From: Hondaea fermentalgiana
Lineage: Eukaryota; Sar; Bigyra; Thraustochytrida; Thraustochytriidae
Reading direction: 5' to 3'
Assembly (NCBI GenBank): GCA_014084085.1
Contig: NPFB01000083.1
Span: 17,735-81,734 of the forward strand
Length of the DNA stretch: 64,000 nt
A model generated the notes under the pieces. That model saw nothing but the letters and a program-made list of their open reading frames with translations. It was not told the origin of the DNA and searched no databases. Positions 46,861-57,200 of the stretch are shown piece by piece. The translations under genes and the position numbers were made by a program. Within the stretch, counting starts at the first letter, position 1, and each line of letters opens with the position of its first letter.

Positions 46861-48561
46861 CTAGAGACCAAAACCTTCGCGGTGAAAGTGCACAGTAACG
46901 CCTTGAGAGCGTGAGACCGCAGAGATGGCCTGCATGAAAGCCCTGTCCATGGACACTGGACCGCAGCACAGCGCAGCGACGAGCGAACCGGGAGCCAGAC
47001 TCGCCATGAGGTCCGCGGCACTTTCACTAAAGTTTGGTCGACCTTTGGACACCTCAAGGTCTTGCGATTGGTCGACGAGAGATTGTGCGCCATCCTGAGC
47101 GGCCTTTACGACCCGCTCCATTGTCACAGGTTGCAATGGCTGCACAGCAGATGCATCCGTAAGGTGTACGCGCGTTTGGGCGTACTCACCGGCAGCAGAG
47201 ATGTCGTTCAGGACTGGTTGAAACTCTTCCGCGAGACTTGCGTCACTTGTCGTAAAGATAAAGAGACCAGGCACACTCGACAATGTATCGGCCTCGATCA
47301 ATTCTTCAAAGACTGGAAGCAGGGGAGTGATCCCGATACCTCCTGCGGCAAAAATATAGGCATCGTAGTCGCCCAGGGAGAGCGGAAGTTCGAGAGCGCC
47401 ATAAGGGCCGTCTACGAAACAGCGTTGGCTCACCAAGGCTTCGCCAAGAGACAGTGCCGCCCGCGTCCAGTTTCCCGCATTCGCGGGGGCGCGAGAGTAC
47501 ACTGTCAGTGCTGCAGGAGGATCTGCATCCGGATTCGTAGCATGTCTTCGTTGCAAAGCCTTAGATTTGCAGACGCTAAAAGGGTGCATCTGCCATCGCG
47601 AAAGCGCAGGCACGTTAATAGACACCCACGAGGTGGCAGGGAACCTGGAGAGGCCAAGCACCAAGATCCCATCGCGCGGCAAAGGTTCCATGTCGATGCA
47701 AAGAGTGTCGTTTCCGATTGCGCGGACGCCTGCAATGCGCCATGGGAGGCGTCGCGCGTGTCTTGCGCGCCACAATTTATCGCCAAAAAGCAGAACAAAG
47801 GGTACGCACGCAAAAAGGAGAAACTGGTCCGCTTCGTGGTGAAAGCAAAGGCCGGCAACAAAGAGCGGGACGCAGAAAATATGCGCACGATAAAAGAGTC
47901 GAAAACACCCTCGGCGAACGGGCTCGAGACTCAACGCCCAGAGCACAAGAAGCGGGACGAGGGCCAAAGTTCCGGCAAGATTCTTGGACTTGTAAAACTT
48001 TTCATTCCATACGTCCATCGAGATCCACACATTGTAATACCCAAGACCATGCAAGACGGACCCAATGACGACCAAATGACCCGACCATCTGTGCCACTTG
48101 GCAAGACGCTCGATTGAAAGACCAAAGAGTGCGTATAGCGGCTTGCGACAGACGAGCAAAAAGTTAATGGCCGTAAGCATGTGCAGGGCAGTGCCTAGGT
48201 GCCGCCCGGCCTTGGCGAGCCGGTACGAGAGCCTGTCGCAGAACGGTTTGCGCGAGTTCGCCTCGCAGTAGGACTGCGAAAGCCACGGCAGCGAATCCTT
48301 GGCGATGAGCGAAACCAAGGCGCCGATTGCGAGTGCAGCGACGAAGATCTGCCCAAATGTCAGCTCGCGCGCTTCCCACGGCAGCCACGAGACCCCCACG
48401 AGCGGCCGCACGCCCATGCGCACACGCCAAGGCGAGCCTCTGCGACGCCGAGCGGGGGGTTTCGGCATGGCGGACGCCGTCGAGGCGCCCAGCGTCCTCA
48501 GCTCCACGCCAGCCCCGCCGCCCCCCTCGGCGTGGTCGTCTTCATCGCTCGCGCGAAGCAT
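46861..48561 (-). CDS. Ferric reductase / NADPH oxidase-family flavocytochrome
   Basis: A 566-residue membrane oxidoreductase that should carry electrons from NAD(P)H through FAD and two hemes across a membrane, to Fe3+/Cu2+ or oxygen. An Arg-rich cytosolic N-terminus precedes about six membrane helices (about 70-290). Candidate heme ligands lie in GTALHMLTAINF, WHRWSGHLVVIGSVLHGLGYY and FYRAHIFCVPLFVAGLCFHH. The FAD-binding motif is HPFSV, the pyridine-nucleotide motif GGIGITPLLP, and the C-terminus HFHREGFGL keeps the aromatic tail of FRE/NOX proteins. No EF-hands. Whether it is a ferric reductase or superoxide producer cannot be settled from sequence. Confidence 0.9.
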   Translation of the reverse strand: MLRASDEDDHAEGGGGAGVELRTLGASTASAMPKPPARRRRGSPWRVRMGVRPLVGVSWLPWEARELTFGQIFVAALAIGALVSLIAKDSLPWLSQSYCEANSRKPFCDRLSYRLAKAGRHLGTALHMLTAINFLLVCRKPLYALFGLSIERLAKWHRWSGHLVVIGSVLHGLGYYNVWISMDVWNEKFYKSKNLAGTLALVPLLVLWALSLEPVRRGCFRLFYRAHIFCVPLFVAGLCFHHEADQFLLFACVPFVLLFGDKLWRARHARRLPWRIAGVRAIGNDTLCIDMEPLPRDGILVLGLSRFPATSWVSINVPALSRWQMHPFSVCKSKALQRRHATNPDADPPAALTVYSRAPANAGNWTRAALSLGEALVSQRCFVDGPYGALELPLSLGDYDAYIFAAGGIGITPLLPVFEELIEADTLSSVPGLFIFTTSDASLAEEFQPVLNDISAAGEYAQTRVHLTDASAVQPLQPVTMERVVKAAQDGAQSLVDQSQDLEVSKGRPNFSESAADLMASLAPGSLVAALCCGPVSMDRAFMQAISAVSRSQGVTVHFHREGFGL

Positions 48562-48872
48562 CTTCTCGCCCGCGCCGCCGCGAATTTGGTTTCCACTTTG
48601 CTTACTCTCGCGCGGTGAGGTAGCCGGTAATCAACTCGCCGGTCATCATTGATCATCGTCATTTTCTTCTTCTTCATTATCGACCGCCCGCGGACGCAGG
48701 GCATGCCGAGCTTTGCAGAATTTCGGCCACCACGCCGACCTGCGCCAAGGCAAGAAACGGAGAGGAAAGGAAAGAAAAGGAATGGAAATGAAAGGGAAGG
48801 ACCTGAAAACAACCACAAGAAGGCCGAGAAGGGCTGGAAGCGAAGATGATCATCAGAAAAATAGGTTTTAGG
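48562..48872. other. Intergenic region with purine tract
   Basis: Head-to-tail spacer on the minus strand. A GGAAAG/GAAAG-rich purine run lies at 48756-48802 on the plus strand. No gene seen. Confidence 0.55.
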
Positions 48873-51800
48873 CTATGCGACAGCGGCAAGGTCTCGGACT
48901 GCGGCGCGCACGTACGCGAGAATTTCAGTGTCAGAATTGACGAGTGGGAGACCGATCGAGGTAAGATCTGCGGACATTCGCGCCGCAGTGACGTCGGGGT
49001 CGCCGGCGAGAACGGCCATCAAATGCAGCTTCTTGTGCCAATGTGGAAGACGCTGATTGGTCGAGCTTGCGGAGGCGAGATCCGCAAGACGGCCCTCGCG
49101 GCCCGTCAGATACACGAGAACCAGTCTGCAGTCACTTGCCTGAGCAGGGTCGTCACATATCTCCTTTGCGCGCAAGAGGAGTGGACTTGCGCAGCGATAC
49201 AAGGTACTTTCGGCGAGCTCGAGTGGCTTGCTTTCCAGCGTTTCGAGCAGGGTTTCTAGCGCTGTGGCGTTGCCCCCAACGAGCAGTTTTTGCACGCCGG
49301 CAAAGCAACTTGCCACGTACACAGATACGACGGCCTTGTCGCCAAACTCTGAAAACTTGGCTTGCGCGGAGCGAATCAATTGCAAATGTTCCTGACGGTC
49401 CTCCGCGCTCACTGTATCGTCCAGCATGAAAACAAGATGTGCTGGTCCTGTCTCCACAGTCGGTGGTGTCGTTGGCGCCATGGTGGGCTTCGCTGTTCCT
49501 TGCGCGAGCAGAGGGGCAATTTGATTTGTAAAGCTGGAAGATCCCCAAGCATCGAGTATCGCCAGGTTCTCTGCGGCGGGACTCGAGACAATTCCGCCTT
49601 GGTAAATGAAGCATCTTCCCTCTTGGCAAAATTCGTAGTCAGCTCGCAGCGTTCCAGCAAAGTACGCCTTATTGACCACATTTTCGTCAGTACGTGCGGG
49701 TCCAGCGGCCACTACAACACGAACTCCGTCACGATGCAACGCGCGAGCCTCGAATGGGACGGAACGCGCAAGGTAGCGCGCATTGTTTTGGTCGCGGGAA
49801 TAGCGCGCAAGCCAGTGCATTGACATGGCCGGATTGGACGCAGTCAAAATCACGAGAACCTGTTCATTCGAGTCCTTTTTCGGACTCTTCGCAAGGGCGA
49901 GTCGAGCGCTTCGTAAAGCTTCTCCGAGCGCGGAAACCTGCTCGGACGCGCAGCATGTGTAATTGTCGAGAATGCTAGCGATCCCCAGGAGTCTTTCCTG
50001 GGAACCCCGCGATGCCAGAGAAAGTACGTTTTCTTCTCGCACAAGATCGTCAAAGAACATGAGACCGAACTGACTCCCTTGTGCGGCGCTGATGCTGCGC
50101 GCCAATTGAAAGAGCATCCGTGCGACATCCGCGCGAAACTTTCCTGCGTCCATACTCCCTGAAGAATCCACAATGACCATGAGATCTCGTGGTCCGCCTC
50201 CAAGGACTTGCGAGGGCGGCAAATCAAGCAAAAGTTCATTGACAAGGTCTTGCGCTGATTTCGTGCTCGTTGCGGGTGTCGTTTTCTTGCCATCCTCTTC
50301 TTCCTTGTCTTGATCGTCATCATCCTCACCTTTGAACAGGACGTAGTCAGGATAGTGCAGTGACGGTGGTGTGCGTTTCGCTTCACAAAGCATGGAGCGC
50401 AATGCTCCACCTGCGAGAAGGTCTTCGAGCGCAAGGGCTCCGGGGCCATGACCAAGGAATTTGACAAAGGTCTCAGTAGGCTCAGAGGCAATTGGGACCT
50501 TTTGTTCGTAGCACTTGTCTTTGAAGGCTGCGCAAACGGTCCTTGTTAGAGCTGTCTCGGTAAAGTAATCTGAATCAGGATCAGCGCCGTCTCGACTAGG
50601 AACGCCGATAAAAGCGAGGGTTGCCTCTGTGTCGCTCTTGAGAATCCACGCGGACGCAGGAACCTGCTTTGTAACATATGCCGCATGGTCAAGCCTTCTT
50701 TCCTCCAGAAATGCATAGTCGCTCTCGAGACGAAGGTTTTGACGAGGCTTGCCATCTCCAATGTAAAGAACAAAAGGACGATTGCCAGGGGTGGCGCGAA
50801 CGTCGAGATCTTCTGCAATCTTCTCAAAGGCAAATGCGAGAGGCGAACAGCACGCAAAGGTGAGATCCTGCTGTTCCCGAAGACCCGCAATGGCTTGGCG
50901 AATCTCGTCCACGTCTCGGGTTTCCAAGGGTAGGATCTCGACCAACTCCTGTCCGAGAGCGACAAGTCGCGTTTGCGCCGTTGCTTCTGCTTGTTGCACC
51001 ATGACCAGAGCCTCCTCTGCAATGTCAAGCATGGTGCTGTAGAAAACGCGAGGGTCAATGGAAGAGCTGGCGTCAAGCAAGACCACCAGATCGCGTGCCT
51101 CATCTCCACAAGTCTCCACGGACGATGCCGTCGACGATGCTGCTGAAGAAACTGCCGATGAGGGAGCCTCAACATCGCGCGTAATACGTCCCGCGGCTGA
51201 TCTTACGACATCAGTCTCTTGGGTACGACGAAATCTGCGCTGCTTAGTGTTTGTTTGGTCAAGATCTTCCGAAGTGGTCTCTTCGTCGCTGGAAGAATAG
51301 TCACCACTTTCTTCTGCCTCGTCGTCGGTATAAACTTCGCCACCTGAGTAGTCGCCATCTCCGTCTTCGTCGTCACCCTCTTCACGCTCTGCGTCTTGTA
51401 TCTGGCAAAGGCGGTCAAGGACGACCTCTGCGAGACTTGTAGGCTGCTTCCAATCAGGCAGATCGACGTTGGTAGAATGCGTCGTGTCGGGAAGGCTGGG
51501 AATGATCGTAAAGAGCTCGTGCGGGGAAGAAACGATCGGAAAGGCCTCCTTTGCGGTCGTAAAGCAATCTTGCCCAACGCAATAGGACTCGACGTTGCCG
51601 AGCACCCATTCTTGGTCTGCTGGGAGGCCTTCTTTGGTCGATTGTCCCACGAACATCAAGTCGATACCAAACTGCTTGACCTCGTCTGCGATACGAGGGA
51701 CAACAGACATGCGATAGGCGTCGACAGACTGATCCGGAGTGAGCCAATCCTTGCCTGCGTATTCTTCAAAGGCTTCGTTCGGGTAGACGCGGCCGTCGCT

Positions 51801-52379
51801 AATGATAATAACGAGCTCTTCTGCATCTGGAGTCTCTGCGTCCTCATTATCCGTGGCGTCGTCATCCGTATGAGCATCAATGAGAATTGTTCTCGCAGCC
51901 TCGAGCGCTTCCGCAAGAGGGGAGCAGCAGCCTTGGCCAAGCGTTTCGTCTTCGAGCAAGCTTTGCTGTACTTCGTTGGCCCAATCTTGCATTGCGTATG
52001 AACTGAGCGGAATGCGCTCTACAACATCCCTACCAAAGGTGACAAGGCTCATTCTGCTCGCGGCATTTCTCAGCAATGCGCACCCGAGCTTTTGCACAAA
52101 GCGTAGTCCGTCTGTATACATCCATTTTCGCGAAAGACTGTTGCTAGTGTCCATCACAACGACTGTATTACGTATCGTACCGCCAGGCTCACAGCTTGGC
52201 ATGATGACGTCGTTGCACATGGTCGCGAGTGCATGACTGGAAAGAGGCGCAGGAGTGGCAAAGTCCTGGGCGCTGGTATCATCGTCAACGTCCCAGTTTT
52301 GCACGCCACTAGCAGCTTGAGCTGGTATGAGTGCAAGCGCCGTGACGCCGAGCGTCGCGAGCAACGCATGTGCGCGCAT
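48873..52379 (-). CDS. Secreted protein with four von Willebrand factor A-like domains
   Basis: An 1168-residue protein from ATG 52379; earlier in-frame codons begin only at a TTG. Residues 1-23 are a good signal peptide (MRAHALLATLGVTALALIPA). Four vWA-like domains follow, each opening with the MIDAS DxSxS loop: DTSNS at D77, DASSS at D436, DSSGS at D738, and a degenerate DDTVS at D987. The second acidic MIDAS loop appears as SDGRV and GDGKP in domains 1 and 2. In place of the usual Gly-Thr-Thr loop, the domains have a Cys-Cys pair: GCCSPLAEALEAA, ACCSPLAFAFEKI, TCCASEQVSALGEAL, and YRCASPLLLRAKE with one Cys. Linkers are acidic or Thr/Pro-rich. No membrane anchor is evident. I infer an extracellular adhesion or matrix protein; function unknown. 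Confidence 0.85.
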   Translation of the reverse strand: MRAHALLATLGVTALALIPAQAASGVQNWDVDDDTSAQDFATPAPLSSHALATMCNDVIMPSCEPGGTIRNTVVVMDTSNSLSRKWMYTDGLRFVQKLGCALLRNAASRMSLVTFGRDVVERIPLSSYAMQDWANEVQQSLLEDETLGQGCCSPLAEALEAARTILIDAHTDDDATDNEDAETPDAEELVIIISDGRVYPNEAFEEYAGKDWLTPDQSVDAYRMSVVPRIADEVKQFGIDLMFVGQSTKEGLPADQEWVLGNVESYCVGQDCFTTAKEAFPIVSSPHELFTIIPSLPDTTHSTNVDLPDWKQPTSLAEVVLDRLCQIQDAEREEGDDEDGDGDYSGGEVYTDDEAEESGDYSSSDEETTSEDLDQTNTKQRRFRRTQETDVVRSAAGRITRDVEAPSSAVSSAASSTASSVETCGDEARDLVVLLDASSSIDPRVFYSTMLDIAEEALVMVQQAEATAQTRLVALGQELVEILPLETRDVDEIRQAIAGLREQQDLTFACCSPLAFAFEKIAEDLDVRATPGNRPFVLYIGDGKPRQNLRLESDYAFLEERRLDHAAYVTKQVPASAWILKSDTEATLAFIGVPSRDGADPDSDYFTETALTRTVCAAFKDKCYEQKVPIASEPTETFVKFLGHGPGALALEDLLAGGALRSMLCEAKRTPPSLHYPDYVLFKGEDDDDQDKEEEDGKKTTPATSTKSAQDLVNELLLDLPPSQVLGGGPRDLMVIVDSSGSMDAGKFRADVARMLFQLARSISAAQGSQFGLMFFDDLVREENVLSLASRGSQERLLGIASILDNYTCCASEQVSALGEALRSARLALAKSPKKDSNEQVLVILTASNPAMSMHWLARYSRDQNNARYLARSVPFEARALHRDGVRVVVAAGPARTDENVVNKAYFAGTLRADYEFCQEGRCFIYQGGIVSSPAAENLAILDAWGSSSFTNQIAPLLAQGTAKPTMAPTTPPTVETGPAHLVFMLDDTVSAEDRQEHLQLIRSAQAKFSEFGDKAVVSVYVASCFAGVQKLLVGGNATALETLLETLESKPLELAESTLYRCASPLLLRAKEICDDPAQASDCRLVLVYLTGREGRLADLASASSTNQRLPHWHKKLHLMAVLAGDPDVTAARMSADLTSIGLPLVNSDTEILAYVRAAVRDLAAVA

Positions 52380-53594
52380 TCGCTGCGGACTTTTTGTGCG
52401 ATAGGTTGCCGCGCTTGCCAAATTCTGAGATTTCCAATGAATGGTATAGCCTGTCCAAGTAAGGTTAGGCGAAGTGGTTTCAAGTGAGGTTGGACGAAGC
52501 GGGTTAGCTCAGTTTGGACGATGCCATCCGCCCCTGCTTGCCCGCCTCGCCAAAGGGATTACACTTCTTTTGATGTTGCCTGGGCTCACCCTGGGCTCAC
52601 CAAGACTGCTCAGCCCCGATGTTGCGTCTTTCCCTACGCTTTGATCGTCCTTTGTCTCTCCGATGTTTCTTCACCACGCTGTGCTCTCCCCTCTTCTCCC
52701 TTTTCCCCCATCCCTCTCTCCCTCCACTCCCCGCGGACACCCTTTCCCTTTCCTTCCTGGCCGACAACTCCTGAGAGCGCTGTTGTGCCCCCTCTCTCCC
52801 TCTCCCTCTCTCTCCCCACCTATGTTGCCGTTGCACGCCGCGGCGCGGCGCACCCATGTTCCAATCCTTCCACGTGCTCCAGAAGAGGAAGCAAAGTGTC
52901 GAAGATGCAGGTGCGCACACGCGCTCGCGCGCGTGGCAAGTGCAGAATGGCGGCGCGCAAGTGCGCAATGGCAGAGCGCAAGTGCAGATTGGCCGCAAAA
53001 CGCAGTGCGAGCACCCGCCCACCTGGCAGCCAGGTGGTACGCGGCGCGGCAGTCCTCGAATCCAAGGTAGGTTAGTGCCGCGCGACGCGACGCGACGCGA
53101 CGCGAGCGAGCGCGAGCGAGCGCGAGCTCGACCGGGTCCGCGCGCGCCGGCAGGGAGCGTCGCTGCCGCGCCCCGCCGCTTCCCTGCGCCGCCCCGCGGT
53201 GCGCCTGGCGCACCTCGCGCGGGGACAGCTCGAACGACCGGGTGCGCGGGATTTTCATTTACATACATGGACAGCGGCACCGCTGTCGGCTCCGCGGGGG
53301 AGGAGAAGGAGAGAAGGAAACCGCGCTCGAGACTGGCGGCCACGCAGCGGTGCACCGTGGGGAGAGTGGGATGGCGCGTGTCGCAGGAAGCGAGGCATGG
53401 AGCTTTGCGCGAAAGTCTTGCGCGCTTTGGCGTAGGAATGGGCGAGGAGTGATGCTCGGATCTTGTGCACTGACAGAGCTGATCTTGCTTTCCTTGTTTT
53501 CACGAATACGCATTCTACCGTCAAAGGTGCCTCTACTTTTCCAGAAACACGCAAAGACAAAAGACGCAGTAGTTGATCTTTGAGAAAGGAAAAC
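52380..53594. other. Divergent intergenic region
   Basis: Separates the vWA gene (-) and the nucleotidyltransferase (+). Contains a CT-rich tract at about 52680-52820 and CGACGCGACG/GAGCGAGCGC repeats at 53081-53125. No credible gene; several low-complexity frames. Confidence 0.55.
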
Positions 53595-54224
53595 ATGGGC
53601 AGGGTCGTCGCTGTTTCCGGTTTCTTTGACCCGCTCCACCATGGTCACATTGATTACCTGAAGAAGGCCAAGGCTCTCGCCAACGAGGGTGACGGCGAAG
53701 GCACCCTCTGGGTGATTGTCAACAGCGACTCGCAGGCTGCAGATAAGAAGGGCAAGGCCTTTATGCCTGCTGCCGAGCGTGTCAAGATGGTCCGCGCACT
53801 CCGCTGCGTTGATGCCGCCATGGAGGCCCCGGATGCGGACTCGACCGTCGTCAAGGGCATTGAGGCCATCTCCCCCGATGTCTTTGCCATTGGCCTTGAC
53901 GAAGGCCCCGACTACATGAAGGAAGAGCGCGAGGCATGCCGCCGTCGTAAGTTTGATTTCTCACCCTTTTCGAGAGATGTGGCGAAGGTTTCATTTTCTC
54001 CTACACGCGTCTCTCTCTCATCACGAATTTGTCCCGTCCACTAACGATGCCGAATCGAATCGAATCGAATCGAATCAATTGGAATGAAATGAAAAATCAA
54101 CGCAGTCAACATTGAGGTCGTCATGCCCCTGGGCGCCCGCGTGCAGAGCTCCTCGTGGCTCATCGAGCGCGCAGCCTTGGCTGCTGCCAAGAAGAAGGAG
54201 GCTGAGGTGTCGAAGCAAGGATAA
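53595..54224 (+). CDS. Small cytidylyltransferase-fold nucleotidyltransferase (two exons)
   Basis: Exons 53595-53946 and 54106-54224 join to a 156-residue protein. The N-terminus, VVAVSGFFDPLHHGHIDYL, is the nucleotidyltransferase signature with HxGH (H15-H18), as in glycerol-3-phosphate cytidylyltransferase, RfaE-type adenylyltransferases and archaeal FAD synthase. The middle has LWVIVNSDS and AAERVKMVRALRCVDA, typical of this group. After splicing, the tail reads VVMPLGARVQSSSWLIER, where the family normally has an IS(T/S)S-x2-R nucleotide-binding motif. Small size and no partner domain mean the substrate is unknown. ATG 53595 sits right at the start of the first strand. The 3' end faces TRAPPC10 only 57 bp away. 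Confidence 0.85.
53947..54105 (+). other. Intron, 159 bp, phase 1
   Basis: Donor GTAAGT at 53947 and acceptor CGCAG at 54101-54105. Reading through leads to a non-family tail; splicing restores the conserved C-terminus. The intron contains a (CGAAT)n run at about 54053-54080. Confidence 0.88.
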
Positions 54225-54281
54225 ATTGAAATGTTACTGCCCTTTTTAGAGTTATTCTTGCTCCCCATCTTGCGAAACCTA

Positions 54282-57200
54282 TTATGTGGCGTCGGAAACG
54301 CGGACAAAAGACCGCGGGCCGCCCTCTGCCGACTCGAAATTGAGAATTTCTAGCACAGGAAAGGCGAGCTCGCCCGCTTGCAACGGAATGAATTCGCACA
54401 TGACCGTGTCCCCAGACTCAAGGTCGATGTGTCCTCGCTCTGTACCCACTAACATCCACTTGGTCGGATCAAATGCGAGCAAGAACTCAACAACCAGTGA
54501 ATCTGATGATGCTGCATCATCTCCGGCAGCAGGGTCTGAAGGCGATGCAGAACCCGGTCTCCGCAGGCGGCGCGAGGCATGCCGATTGCGCAGGGGACTC
54601 GTCGAAACGTTGATGAGGTCAGTAGACTCTGCAAAAATGCTCTCGACACGGACAGTCTTGTCAGCCTGCGGCCGGCCCAGCTTGTACACAAAGGTGGCCG
54701 TCGAACCGAGGTGCACAGTGTCGGTGTTGGTGCATGTTGACTTGACGGAGAGGCAGCGGCGATCCAGCTCTTGACGAAGCGCCACAGTCCGCGTGAAGAT
54801 GCCTCCACTGTCCGTCGTTGCGCCCTCGGCTGGACTGTAGTGCGTCGAGAAGCAGAGTCGGTGGATTGCCGACGGCTCCATTTGAGGAAGTGGCTTTGTA
54901 CTAAAGGTAAGATGGGCCTCGTGTCCTGCTGCAATCACATCCGGCGCATCACGCGCGCTTACGCGCTCGAGAGAGGGCTGGTCTGCTTCTTCCGCAAGCG
55001 TGAGCTTTGCGTTGTCCAACATTGCAGCGTAGGGTAGATTGTTGCGCAGGGTAAGCTGGAACCAAATTCGGCCCGCACGAAAGCGAACGCATTGAGAAAT
55101 CTCGAACGGTGCACCATAGCGTAGCGAGACCGTCTCTATCTGATCCAGAGCAACCTCGTGGTGCTCGCCCCGCGCGTCGACTTGATCGAGCCGCGCCTGA
55201 AGGTCGACCTTGAGATCCCACGAGGCAATGAGCGACGAATCGTTTTGCCTGAGTCCTTTGCGGCGGAGGATTTGTACGTCGGCACGATTCGGTTGGAGCA
55301 AGCAATCGACTTCTTTCGAGTGTTTCGACGCAACGCGAACAGAGAACTTGATAGTTTTCGTCACGTAACCCCCCGTGCCAGCTTCGCCCTTGGACCCAAG
55401 CTCGTCGGCACCAAAGTCGACAACCTCGCTTTCTGCAGAAGTGCCTTTGTTTTCTTTCGCTTGCGAAGTGAGTCGCAATGGCAAGTTCGCGGCGTTGTTG
55501 CTCCCAAAGTCAAGTTTGGCCCGCACGCCGGCGAGACGAGGGTATCGCACAAAGTCAGATTTGCGTAACCGCAATTCGACCTCGACAGGTTTGTCAGGCA
55601 CGCCGTCAAGTGAGACAAAGCCGCCAATGGGTTGCACAACCTCGACCAAAAACAGCGACGGCATTCTCTGGAGCTCGATGCGTGTCGTTTCCTGAAAAGA
55701 TGCACTCGGCAAGCCTGAGAGGTTGAAAGAACCCGGGTCAAGGGGAAACACCATTCGCAGTTTGTCCCGCTGGAAGACGACGCGGTCCACCTCGTACGTT
55801 CCCGGTGTCAAAAGTCGTCCTTCGGCATCAACGGCTGGCGCCACAAGAGCAACGTCTTGCTGTCCCGGCTTGATCTCGACGTCAGTGGCGTCAAAATAGT
55901 GTACGCGACGTTGATTTTTCTTCCAGCCCCCGGACGGGGTCGAGTCAAAGTTACTCATGCGACTGCTGATACTCACGCGGCGGAGGGCCGCTGCGTCAAC
56001 GCGTATCGGCTTGAAGGACTCGAACTTGAGAGCCTCGTCCATGGTGGCAGAATTTTCACCCTCGAATGCCACAGATGGGCGAATGAGACTCTCATCTTCG
56101 TGCGTGTGCCAGAAACCAGCTTCGTTTTCGTCCTCGTCCTCAGATCCGCCATCTTCCTCCTCTGTATTGAATTCGGTATCGGGCGACGCTGTGGCGTCCG
56201 AGTCGGAGACTGATTCGACACCATCCTGCAAGGGCGCTGCCGCGTTTCTTCTTCTGGGAAGATTGTTGTCTTGTGGGCTCGGCAGACCGGCAGCTTCAGA
56301 TGAACGATAACGCACCATAGTATGCACATCGATGGGGTTTCCTCGTGCAATCTGGACACGCAGCGAAGATCGTGGCGGCAAGCGCTTAATACGTAGATAG
56401 ATGCGTGAAAAGTGCATGGTGCTGGGAAAGACACTGTCGACGCGCAGCTCGAGATTGAGAACTTCTCCGCATCGCTGCGAGAGAAGAGTGTTCTGTCGCG
56501 AGCCGCGCGGGGTGAGCGGCCTTTTGGACGAGGGCGACAAGAGTGGGCCTTCGTCCATTTCAGACCGCCGCACGTGCCACGCAAGCAGGTTGTAGCGAAG
56601 ACCTGGGACGCGCAGCTCTCGCTCGAGGCGGCCTGCTCCCGTAAGAGCAAGCTCAAGCGCAGCCTTGCGCTGGGCCTGACGAGCATCAAACATGGAAAGA
56701 ACCCGCAAGGCATGCTTGACAGTGGCCTCGGCGTCGCGGCGCGCATTTTGTACGTGCGCGGAGAGAATACCATGCTCGGCACGCAGCACTGGCCATGGGC
56801 GAATCATCCCGACCTGCTCTTCGTTGTCCTCGATCTCGTAAACGACCTGCTGCGCGTCGTGAAGCCGACCCAGCGAGATCCACAGAGCGGCGGAACGCAA
56901 ATGAATTCGAAAGGCACAACGATGGCGCCGCGCAAGCCTCTGGTACGCCGCACGACACGACATGAGGTGAGCGTAGAACTCCACTCCAATAGGTTGCTTT
57001 GTTAGCGCGTAGAGAAGTCCCGCAGGAAGCCAAGCGGCGAGACTTGCGTCAGGAAGCGTGGTTGCAGCAGAGGACGCCGTCACCGTGGACAAGAAGCCAG
57101 GTAAACGCTGAATCCACTTGAGAGACGACCATACGCGTCGTGGGAGGGCACTGTCTTCAAGGTTCGCAGTCGAGGAATCCTTTGACGCGCCGCGCACTTC

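Noticed and set aside
52497..52570. A-box-like GGTTAGCTCAGTTTGG (tRNA candidate)
   Set aside because: No matching B-box or acceptor stem downstream.
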